Source: Isohypsibius dastychi
Taxonomy: Eukaryota > Tardigrada > Eutardigrada > Parachela > Isohypsibiidae
Assembly: GCA_034696485.1 (NCBI GenBank)
Contig: JAQIWT010000767.1
Coordinates: forward strand, 1-15,305
DNA length: 15,305 nucleotides
Direction of reading: 5' to 3'
The position numbers and the translations under genes are program-made. Positions 9,267-15,305 of the stretch are shown here, piece after piece (within the stretch, counting starts at the first letter, position 1; each line of letters begins with the position of its first letter). Under the pieces are notes generated by a model. That model worked only from the letters and a program-made list of their open reading frames with translations, searched no databases and was not told where the DNA came from.

Positions 9267-9509
9267 ATGCCATCTCGCTCAAATGAGTGCATTTTGCACA
9301 AGCCCATTGATCTCCACACAACCGACAAACCTGACGAGAAATGGAATTGGGAGAACATTGATGACGCAAACGTGTTTGATGAATTCGGATTTTCCTACGG
9401 AAAACACCACCTGCTCGCAGATGGAGATACCTACGGGTCATTTCCAGGGGAAAAGAATAACATTTCGCTTTGCGCCCATCCGTCACCGTTCTTTAGTTTT
9501 TTTGCGTAA
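9267..9509 (+). CDS. Possible small acidic/aromatic protein or exon (80 codons)
   Basis: An ATG-initiated frame of 80 codons encodes a hydrophilic peptide rich in Asp, Trp, Phe, Tyr and Gly (for example DKPDEKWNWENIDDANVFDE). This is less random-looking than the shadow frames around it. An acceptor-like CTTGCCCAG lies 9 nt before the ATG, so it might be an internal or second exon. I recognise no domain and see no signal peptide. The last residues (PSPFFSFFA) look like read-through into non-coding T-rich sequence, suggesting that a donor lies before about 9480. Confidence 0.3.
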   Translation: MPSRSNECILHKPIDLHTTDKPDEKWNWENIDDANVFDEFGFSYGKHHLLADGDTYGSFPGEKNNISLCAHPSPFFSFFA

Positions 9510-10240
9510 ATAAGATATATTTAGAATTCTTCAAATTTTTCGATTTTTGCGGAAGGTTGTATCCAAGTAGCAACGTATTGTTTTCTTCCTTTCCGGGTAA
9601 TGGCCTGGATATAACCGAAGGTTCAGCATCGAGCCTCTACGCTCAACTTCTCTGTCACTTTGCATTGAGAAGGTTCGAGAAAAATACCATAAAAAAGTAG
9701 AAAAAAATGTTCGAAGCTAAAGCTTTTGTATTTTTGATTCCTCGCACTTCTGATTTTAACGCAATTTGTAAGATCAAGTGATATCGCTGTGTGCGGGTGC
9801 TTTAAGAATAGGGGGACCTGGAAACCTAGACAACCCCCAATCTTGTAATCAGTAAAGCTATTTTTCTGGAGGACATTTCGACGACCTTCCGCAATATGTC
9901 CCACGAGCATCTCGCCGGGGGACGCCCGAAGGTATTAATCTTGTAAAACTAGAAAATTCCATTTGAAAAATCATCCAAAATAAATACAGATTACTTTCTT
10001 CTTTTCGATTGAAAAACACAGGAAGAACATCCTGATTGCTGACAAAGCAAGCGAATCCAAAGGAGATTCCAATTCAAAAAGACGATCTATTAGACAATTT
10101 CAAAATATTAAAGAAGGTAAAAGCTCAGCATCCAAAAACCAAAAGGAATTCCAAATGCGGAATAGTAAATGCGTTATGGGATGGATGCGTTATTAGGGTG
10201 GAGTGTAAATGACGTCACCCACATGGCGGGACAGGACGCA
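9510..10240. other. AT-rich stretch without a confident gene
   Basis: A 95-codon minus frame at 9623-9910 is compositionally unremarkable. A Lys/Ser-rich plus-strand frame at about 10023-10195 (starting KNILIADKASESKGDSNSK) follows an acceptor-like AAAACACAG. A donor-like CCCGAAG|GTATTA lies 90 bp upstream and would join in a consistent phase, but the upstream frame has no start codon. I do not call a gene. Confidence 0.35.
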
Positions 10241-10312
10241 CTCACAAACCTTCCTCGGCAGCATTATTCCGCAAAGCGAAATGAATTGGTGAGCTAGTCT
10301 ATGGTGGCAAAC

Positions 10313-10440
10313 TTGAAGGTCTTTTCTGGTAGCTCACTCTACCAACATTCGTGGAACACCTGAGTATCCATCGCCTCTCAAAAAACGCTTCCTCTAGGTT
10401 TTTAGAATATGTTTTGCTGTCGAGCAAATTTCTTTAATAT
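10313..10440 (+). pseudogene. Decayed coding fragment related to 14246-14366
   Basis: About 115 bp aligns with 14246-14366 at roughly three-quarters identity by eye. Sharing extends to the words CATCTCAAAAAA-like, GCTTCCTCT and GGTTTTT.GAATATGTT. The plus-strand reading here gives EGLFW-stop-LTLPTFVEHLSIH, which parallels ESIYWLTLLTFAENLSMH at the other site. The in-frame TAG after Trp marks this copy as broken. Function of the source gene is unknown. Confidence 0.45.
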
Positions 10441-10518
10441 GCTTTCAGTCCTATCATTTGTTAATGTCAGTTTCTTTCCTCTCTATATTTTCCTGAATGT
10501 AACTTTTACGGCGCCATG

Positions 10519-10660
10519 AACTTCCGTAGGCAGACTTCTCATTGTCTTGAAGTTTCGAAGTTAAACTTTCGTAGTCTCGATCTTTCGTAGTCAAGAGCTC
10601 TCGTTGTCCTAAGCTTCCGTAGTCACGATCACTCGTAACCAACAGTTTCGTAGTGGACGG
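10519..10660. repeat. Degenerate 16-bp minisatellite (about 9 units)
   Basis: Consecutive units start at 10519, 10535, 10551 (14 bp), 10565, 10581, 10597, 10613, 10629 and 10645. The consensus is close to nCTTTCGTAGTCnnGA, with several substitutions per unit. Because three units make 48 nt, the minus strand stays open and shows a repeating DRDYESL/SDRDYGSL pattern, but there is no other evidence that it is translated. Confidence 0.65.
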
Positions 10661-10742
10661 TTCATCGGGCTGAGGATTCCCGGTAAAGGATTTTGCTCAT
10701 AAAACAACTCATAATTAAAACCCATGGCATTTTGAACAATTC

Positions 10743-10820
10743 ACGAGTACGGAGTACGATTACAGATTGTACATTTCGTTCAGTAATTTACCCCGTCCTC
10801 TCGTGAAACTGGGCACCCCC
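10743..10820. mobile_element. Decayed relative of the 4121-4279 inverted-repeat element
   Basis: CCGTCCTCTCGTG at 10793-10805, then GGGCACCCC after a diverged base or two, matches the arm of the 4.1-kb element. Just before it, ACGAGTACGGAGTACG (10743-10758) resembles the outer end of that element's right arm. The arrangement is rearranged relative to the intact copy and the hairpin is lost. Confidence 0.5.
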
Positions 10821-11054
10821 TCGTCTTGATTTAGGACAGCGTGAGTTAAGACAGCGCGATTTCATGTTGGAAATTCCCCATAGCATGACGGTGTGGCTAA
10901 AAGAATCAAGTAGACATAAAAATTCCTGAGCATGGCTCAACACACGGTAAGACGGAGTAAATGGTGGCCGCAGGATATTTAGAAAATTTCGGAGTAAACA
11001 CTGGATTTTTCAAGCAGTCTACTTACGTAGTGAGGTTCTTCGTTCGAAATCAGC
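10821..11054. promoter_or_regulatory. Upstream region of the astacin gene
   Basis: AT-rich sequence leading to the ATG at 11055 (context ATCAGCATGG). No unambiguous TATA box was found; CATAAAAA at 10915-10922 is the nearest candidate but would require a long 5' UTR. Frames here lack coding character. Confidence 0.3.
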
Positions 11055-11969
11055 ATGGGTGCCTTAAGTTGTTTGGTCTTTTGGTTTACAATATTTCGTC
11101 TCCAAGTGAATTCCACTCCGTTCCCTGAAAACTGGAGGGAATACATCGCGAAAGAAATGATCGATAAATACGATGGAAAAGTTCTCGACGGATTTTCCGA
11201 AAAATATTTCCAAGGTAACATTGATGGGATTGATAGAAGCTTGCCACTGGATGCACATCATGGTCAGCTGAATAATGCAATCAATGATGAACGAAAACGT
11301 TGGCCTAATGGCGTAGTGCCCTATGTGCTGAGCGACAAATTCATGGAAGATGATCGAAGGCTAGAGAAAGAGATCATTCTCGCGGCGATGAACAGCATAG
11401 CGTCACATACCGGTTATTGCGTAACTTTCGTTCCGAGAACAACGGAACAAGACTATGTACACATTGGAAGGGGATTAGATTGTCATTCCGATGTTGGAAG
11501 GACTGGAGGAATGCAATATATATCGCTTACCAGAGGTTGCTTGGAGGAAATTGGCGTTATTCAGCACGAGCTTCTTCACACTCTTGGGTTCTACCATGAA
11601 AACTCGAGAGCCGACCGAGATGATTACGTCTGGATCAACTGGAGCAATCTCATGCCAGCTGCTGCTAAGGATTTTAGAATACCCACTGATGCGATGACCT
11701 TTGGTTTACCTTATGATTACGACTCTATTCTGCATTACCGTCACAACGCCTTTGCGATCAATGCTTCTGCACCGACCATAGTCCCGAAACAAAAAGCAAG
11801 CAGAATCGGACAGAGTGCTGTTATGAGTATTTTGGATATTCTCAAGTTGAAGAGAGCATATAAGTGCACCAAAGAAAGTTATGAAAAAGAAATTGTCCCA
11901 GTGCCAAAACAAGCGGTAACAAAGGAAATCACTTCTGCTGAAATCAAAGAATTTGGGGAAACTGAGTGA
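11055..11969 (+). CDS. Astacin-family (M12A) zinc metalloprotease, secreted
   Basis: 304 codons from an ATG with a signal peptide (residues 1-20). The pro-segment has FQGNID at 52-57 where most astacins have FxGD; the Asp that normally blocks the zinc is Asn here. The mature domain starts near WPNGVVPY (83-90). The catalytic HELLHTLGFYHE (171-182) holds the zinc-binding His171, His175 and His181 with Glu172. The Met-turn reads SILHY (224-228), keeping the Tyr but with Leu in place of the invariant Met. Cys122, 143, 162 and 271 correspond to the two conserved disulfides. The domain is complete and ends at YKC (271). A Lys/Glu-rich linker then runs to TGA at 11967-11969. An LRR domain without a start codon follows in another frame, so the true product may be an astacin-LRR fusion in which this tail is spliced out or altered. 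Predicted extracellular endopeptidase; substrate unknown. Confidence 0.92.
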   Translation: MGALSCLVFWFTIFRLQVNSTPFPENWREYIAKEMIDKYDGKVLDGFSEKYFQGNIDGIDRSLPLDAHHGQLNNAINDERKRWPNGVVPYVLSDKFMEDDRRLEKEIILAAMNSIASHTGYCVTFVPRTTEQDYVHIGRGLDCHSDVGRTGGMQYISLTRGCLEEIGVIQHELLHTLGFYHENSRADRDDYVWINWSNLMPAAAKDFRIPTDAMTFGLPYDYDSILHYRHNAFAINASAPTIVPKQKASRIGQSAVMSILDILKLKRAYKCTKESYEKEIVPVPKQAVTKEITSAEIKEFGETE

Positions 11970-12693
11970 TAAAGAATGCCGTGCCCTCGAAACAAAAAAC
12001 TGTCGACTCCAAACTTGGGCAAACTGCACCACTGGATATTTTTGGTTTAATTGCAGCCGTCACTCGACATGGAATGAAATCCAATTTCATTTGGAGCAAG
12101 TTAGACAAGGCCTGCCCTTCAGTCCATTCGGAATAACTTTGACAGGCAAGCGAGAGCTGAAATCTGAATCTTTTGATGTTGTCTCTGAGAACTTGATACT
12201 CCTCCGAATATTCGACGTGGCCAATTTTAGTTCCAGCACATTCACGCAGCTTCAACTACCCAACCTCCTAAATCTCGGGTTCCAATATTGCACGAACATC
12301 CACATCAAGGCAGGTACCCTGAAATTCAGCAAGCTCAGACTATTGGAATTCTTTAAATCCACAATCCGCGAGATTGAAGAAGGATCTTTCGAAAGCTTGA
12401 TCAGTTTGAAGACGATTGCTTTCGACCGAGGAATCTCGCCGCCGTTTGAGCCGCCGACAAGAGAGCATCTATGGAGACTCCATTGTAGCGCAGAATACCG
12501 TTGGCTGAGAGAATACCTCAAGCAGCATCCAGAACTCATTCGTCCACGAAACAATGGGGAAATATACAATGTTTCAGGAGTTGTTAATAATCGGTTTACT
12601 AGACGCATGATTTATTATCCTGTTGACTGCGCGAAAGTTGATCTTACTGGCGACCCATACCAGATTGAATTTACCCTAAACGCTCAAGAATGA
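11920..12693 (+). CDS. Extracellular leucine-rich-repeat domain, probable 3' part of the astacin gene
   Basis: The frame is open from 11920, +1 relative to the astacin frame, with no in-frame ATG before the codon in RRMIYY near 12606, so it cannot start alone. It begins with a cysteine-rich N-cap (CRALETKNCRLQTWANC), then several LRR-type repeats around LPNLLNLGF, LKFSKLRLLEFF and FESLISLKTIAF. It ends with an LRR C-cap beginning LHCSAEYRWLREYLKQHP. Ways to join to the astacin: a phase-1 intron 11878-11974 (97 bp, weak donor GTTATG) giving CTKEK|CRALE; a phase-0 intron 11916-11949 (34 bp, good donor GTAACA but very short); or a true +1 frameshift. LRRs usually mediate protein binding, so a targeting module for the protease is plausible (inference). 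It could also be a recently broken gene. Confidence 0.7.
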   Translation, partial: QRKSLLLKSKNLGKLSDKECRALETKNCRLQTWANCTTGYFWFNCSRHSTWNEIQFHLEQVRQGLPFSPFGITLTGKRELKSESFDVVSENLILLRIFDVANFSSSTFTQLQLPNLLNLGFQYCTNIHIKAGTLKFSKLRLLEFFKSTIREIEEGSFESLISLKTIAFDRGISPPFEPPTREHLWRLHCSAEYRWLREYLKQHPELIRPRNNGEIYNVSGVVNNRFTRRMIYYPVDCAKVDLTGDPYQIEFTLNAQE

Positions 12694-13015
12694 GGAACTG
12701 ATGACGTGCATAATGACTGGTTGAAAACCGGTCAAAGGTATTCCTGAATTATGAAAAGTCAAACCGAACAGAAACCATGAACAAGTTGGTATTTCAGATT
12801 CGAGAGATTTTGAACAGCAGTATGCGCACCGGCTTTTCCAGTCAGCAAGTTATGGCCCTGTTATAGTCGTTGTCGCAATATAGCGCTATAACAGCGATTA
12901 CAGCAATAACGTTTTTTGTCGCTGATATGTTTATTGTCGGTGGGCAATTTCGCGCTATTACCTACGTCATAATCGCCAACATACTAAAAATGTGTCCAGC
13001 GATTACCGCTACAAT
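12694..13015. repeat. Non-coding stretch with clustered short inverted and direct repeats
   Basis: The part from 12860 to 13008 is dense in related words: AGCGATTAC (12893, 12998), AGCGCTATAAC, GCGCTATTACC, TGTCGCTGATA. GTTATAG (12860-12866) pairs with CTATAAC (12886-12892). This could be the remains of a small DNA transposon inserted where the upstream exon of the pseudogene at 13016 would be expected. I see no gene before 13016. Confidence 0.35.
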
Positions 13016-14172
13016 TCTGGAGGAGATACTGACAGCAGCCAAGTAAGCGATGCTTGGCTAAGGTGAGTAAGCCAAATGTCTGAAAGCGGATTCATTTGCC
13101 TTCGCTAGATTTGAAACTGGCCCAATGTCGGTGTCGATGATTTCGAAGAAATGTTCAAGTTATAATATTTTAAGAAAGATTTGAATCTCATTTTTTGTAA
13201 CTGTATGGTAATGATGGTCTGAAAATGTTTGCGTATTTCAAGCGTGAAATAATTAACGTGTCATGTTTTGCAATTTCAGACCGCTCCAGTACGCCGGAGA
13301 CGAGTTCAATGCACAGTTTTCTGAACCCATTCCGCCTTCGAATACACCCAGTCCAAACTTTCCTGAAATGGATATTGACCACTCCGATACCGAAAGCTCA
13401 TCTGGCTTGAGTGATTCAAGCCCAGTTGGTTCCAGCGACAGCACGTCTGACAGTGCTGCGGATCCAATCATTATGGATTACATGTACGATCCAGAAAAGA
13501 ACCATTCCATTCAATTCAGCCCAAGTCCAAGTCCACCGGCGGATGTCCGAGACCGCAACGTCCACATGCTACTCAACGCACGTGCTTCTGTCCAAAGGAG
13601 TGGCGCCTCCTTCCATCGATCTGATGACGGAATGTTGGTCTCGACAAAGTCTCATGTCGCTATTTCTGACCATCTACCACTGCTTCGTACGGCGCATTAA
13701 GGTCAACAACCCACGAGTTGAGCATGTCCGCTATTGACCCCGCGATCACAGCTACACTTTCGCTCCAAAAGTCGCTACTTTACTCGCCAAAATGATACGA
13801 CGATTCGACGCTGATCACCCGCTTTTGCTTGTGAAACAACTTTTGGATATTTCGGGTGAAGTGCTACCCCCACAGATTATGGTGATCAAGAAACCACTGC
13901 AGAAAATGACGCATGAAGTGTATATTAACAAGTGCATGATCAAGAGGACTTCGCCCGTCCTGACATCATCGAATATCATGGAGTTGCAAGGGCAGACAGT
14001 TGCAAGAGAATGGGAACTTCCGCAGTGTGCCAACCTTCCACTTGCGTATCGAGAGAAGTTGGTTTTGGATGACCTGTACGCCGCGTTCAAGAAGGAAGTT
14101 CGAAAAGCTGCCAAAGCAAAGTTGTCTGAAAGCGAACATCTCGCAGTTAACGAATTCTGCCTCACATTCTAA
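13016..14172 (+). pseudogene. Broken paralogue of the orphan gene at 4645-6420
   Basis: The end of an exon-2 counterpart is seen at 13016-13062 (VSDAWL against CNAWL at the intact gene), with donor AAG|GTGAGT. A 217-bp intron ends TTTCAG at 13279. Exon 3 starts in the same phase as the intact copy and reaches FNAQFS (FNDQFS in the other copy) after exactly eight residues. A Ser/Asp-rich insert (HSDTESSSGLSDSS ...) follows. Homology then continues in the +1 frame: CWSRQSL/CWLNQSL, then LLAKMIRR/LLVKMLRR, and a C-terminus NEFCLTF/DDFCNTF. The frame change lies in 13411-13610 and an in-frame TGA at 13735-13737 interrupts the homologous region. Most of exon 2 and the acidic exon 1 are missing upstream. 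I infer a pseudogene; an extra unrecognised intron could rescue the frame but would have to remove sequence that is coding in the intact copy. Confidence 0.6.
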
Positions 14173-14196
14173 ATTGATGTAATTCGGCGAAACTGA

Positions 14197-14566
14197 AGCA
14201 GGCAGTCTTCCACACTGCGGAAAGTAATCTGGAACCAGCTCCAAGCAGATGAAAGCATCTACTGGCTCACTCTTCTGACATTCGCGGAAAACCTGTCTAT
14301 GCATCTGCATCTCAAAAAAATGCTTCCTCTTCAGGTTTTTGAATATGTTCCGCTGTTCTGTCGAATATGGAACCAGAGATTCTGTCTCCCTGTGTCTGCA
14401 AGACCTAAATTTAAATGCCACTCAGTACGAGATTTGCAGACAGGCAGCGCTTACAGACGCTCAATTCAGCACTCACCCTTCTCTAGGTTATCTATTTGCT
14501 TCGTCTGTTACTGTTGAGCAGGCTAATGGAGTGATCAAAGGAAAGGTGATTGTTAACTTCACCTAA
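14197..14566 (+). CDS. Unrecognised coding fragment or small gene, possibly two exons
   Basis: The first frame, readable from about 14197, includes VIWNQLQADESIYWLTLL, and its counterpart at 10313-10440 keeps the same reading. After the acceptor-like CCTCTTCAG at 14334, a second frame gives 76 codons ending at TAA 14564-14566, including LNLNATQYEICRQAALTD. This looks more coding-like than the frame-1 continuation that ends at 14517. A donor before 14334 that joins the two frames is not obvious. No start codon, domain, signal peptide or membrane segment is recognised. It may be the tail of a multi-exon gene or a duplicated gene remnant. Confidence 0.35.
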
Positions 14567-14650
14567 TCTAATTCAAGCACAAAATTTATTCAAAGATAAT
14601 TTTTTTTGGTACGAGCTGTTTCAAGCCCGATTGGACAATGAATTATAAGT

Positions 14651-14705
14651 AAACAAATATAAATAAATAAATGAATAAGTAAATAAATGAATAAATAAAT
14701 AGAAT
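14651..14705. repeat. AAAT-type tetranucleotide microsatellite
   Basis: Tandem AAAT/AATG/AAGT words run through 14651-14705, for example AAATAAATAAATGAATAAGT. It is imperfect, with an internal duplication of the AAATAAATGAAT unit. Such a tract is probably length-variable between individuals. It supplies several chance AATAAA words. Confidence 0.85.
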
Positions 14706-15216
14706 GAAGTTGATAAAGTCTATTGAATGAAATACAATCTGATATTATTAAATCAGACCAGAAAAATTATTCTCGAAGCCGTTCGGTATCAACTCGCCGA
14801 GAGTTGCGCTTGCCAGTGAAATGTGGCCCAGGGATATCTAAATAAAGGATCCAATCTGAAGAGCTGATAACGAGTAGATAAGCACGTCTGTAGCCGTCAA
14901 GGTTGTCCGGGTGTCCGGGTGCCGGCGGACAATCTTGCCGGGCATGAATGTCCGCTTTTCGGCACGGTTGTCCGCCTGTCATTATTCCATCCCATGTGCT
15001 TTGTGATACAAGGTAATAGAAGTATTGCGCCACTTATAATTTTCGCAATTCACGGCACTGATCACCCATGTGATCAGCAAAATACAGGGAGCGTGAGTGA
15101 GCTCACCTCTCTCTCTTGCGCAGTCGAGCACATGCCAGTCACTCATGCGAAGAGCTCCAAAGTCAAACATTTTGCTTTGACTGGAAATTTTCCTCAATTT
15201 GCGTTCTTGAACTTAC
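14706..15216. other. Mostly gene-free stretch with short inverted repeats
   Basis: TTGTCCGCC (14968-14976) is the inverse of GGCGGACAA (14924-14932), with further TGTCCG words at 14905, 14912 and 14950. A perfect hairpin CTGATCAC-CCAT-GTGATCAG occupies 15058-15077. On the minus strand a frame over about 15105-15180 (FDFGALRMSDWHVLDCARE) ends at a donor-like GAGAG|GTGAGC and might be an exon of the gene entering from the right. I do not call it. Confidence 0.4.
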
Positions 15217-15305
15217 CCGCTCTTGCCTCAAACGCTCCACTTTTTCCGTCATGGAAAACATGAAACATCTTGAAGAAGCTATCAACGACGACTTCGGGGA
15301 TGTCG
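15217..15305 (-). CDS. Probable exon of a minus-strand gene running off the window
   Basis: A strong donor CGG|GTAAGT (minus) ends an open segment that continues past the right edge. Two frames are open. One reads PEVVVDSFFKMFHVFHDGKS, globular-looking. The other starts at an ATG (MFSMTEKVERLRQER) and is coiled-coil-like, with the donor in phase 0. The sequence beyond the window is needed to choose. No family assignment. Confidence 0.35.

Noticed and set aside
9623-9910. 95-codon minus-strand ORF
   Set aside because: No start context, domain, signal or homologous copy in the window; composition fits chance in AT-rich DNA.
10519-10660. Minisatellite considered as a CRISPR array
   Set aside because: Units are contiguous with no spacers, strongly diverged, and the window is eukaryotic.
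11950-11969. GGGAAAC at 11956-11962, a known -1 frameshift heptamer, just before the astacin stop
   Set aside because: The heptamer is not in the reading phase needed for -1 slippage from the astacin frame, and the LRR lies in the +1 frame, not -1.
13815-14421. Minus-strand ORFs of 116 and 151 codons
   Set aside because: They are antisense to the orphan paralogue and the fragment at 14197, whose plus-strand readings are supported by homology to other copies.
15058-15077. Perfect 8-bp hairpin considered as a terminator
   Set aside because: No T-tract follows, the genome is eukaryotic, and a single short hairpin of this size is expected by chance at this scale.
1-15305. tRNA or rRNA genes
   Set aside because: I saw no tRNA-like A/B box pair with a cloverleaf and no rRNA-like conserved blocks while reading either strand; a covariance-model scan would be decisive.

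Overview
The window is eukaryotic and most likely from an arthropod. Genes are split by short spliceosomal introns (about 59-217 bp) with GT..AG junctions that keep frame. Gene types are animal: an insect-type gustatory/odorant-like seven-helix receptor, an astacin metalloprotease, a small secreted cysteine-rich protein, and a non-LTR retrotransposon reverse transcriptase remnant. A non-insect hexapod (for example a springtail) or a crustacean would fit, but the sequence alone does not settle the species.

Layout: (1) 1-500, a TATA-driven gene for a small secreted cysteine-rich protein, with a palindrome-rich repeat patch just upstream. (2) 1107-2183 (-), the 3' part of a non-LTR retrotransposon RT, abutting the stop codon of (3) 2179-3614 (-), a six-exon gene for a 266-residue coiled-coil protein with a C-terminal C2HC-like zinc finger. 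(4) 4121-4279, a near-perfect 57-bp inverted repeat with a 45-bp loop (MITE-like). (5) 4645-6420 (+), a three-exon gene for a 503-residue acidic/lysine-rich protein that I do not recognise. (6) 7029-8509 (-), a three-exon chemoreceptor of 446 residues. (7) 9510-11000, a gene-poor stretch holding a degenerate 16-bp minisatellite, a decayed protein-coding fragment and a decayed relative of the 4.1-kb inverted repeat. (8) 11055-12693 (+), an astacin protease followed in another frame by an LRR domain that lacks its own start, probably one fused gene. (9) 13016-14172 (+), a broken second copy of the gene in (5). (10) 14197-14566, an unrecognised coding fragment related to the one near 10.3 kb. (11) 15217-15305 (-), a probable exon running off the window.

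The genes do not form an operon or obvious pathway. The window reads as a fast-evolving accessory part of an animal genome: lineage-restricted secreted, chemosensory and orphan genes mixed with transposon debris and local duplications. The two most unusual items are the astacin-LRR arrangement, whose protease carries altered pro-segment and Met-turn residues, and the orphan gene family with one intact and one broken member that share an intron position. No defence-type or other obviously new multi-gene system can be claimed. Intron models were made by hand from splice consensus and frame, and need transcript data.
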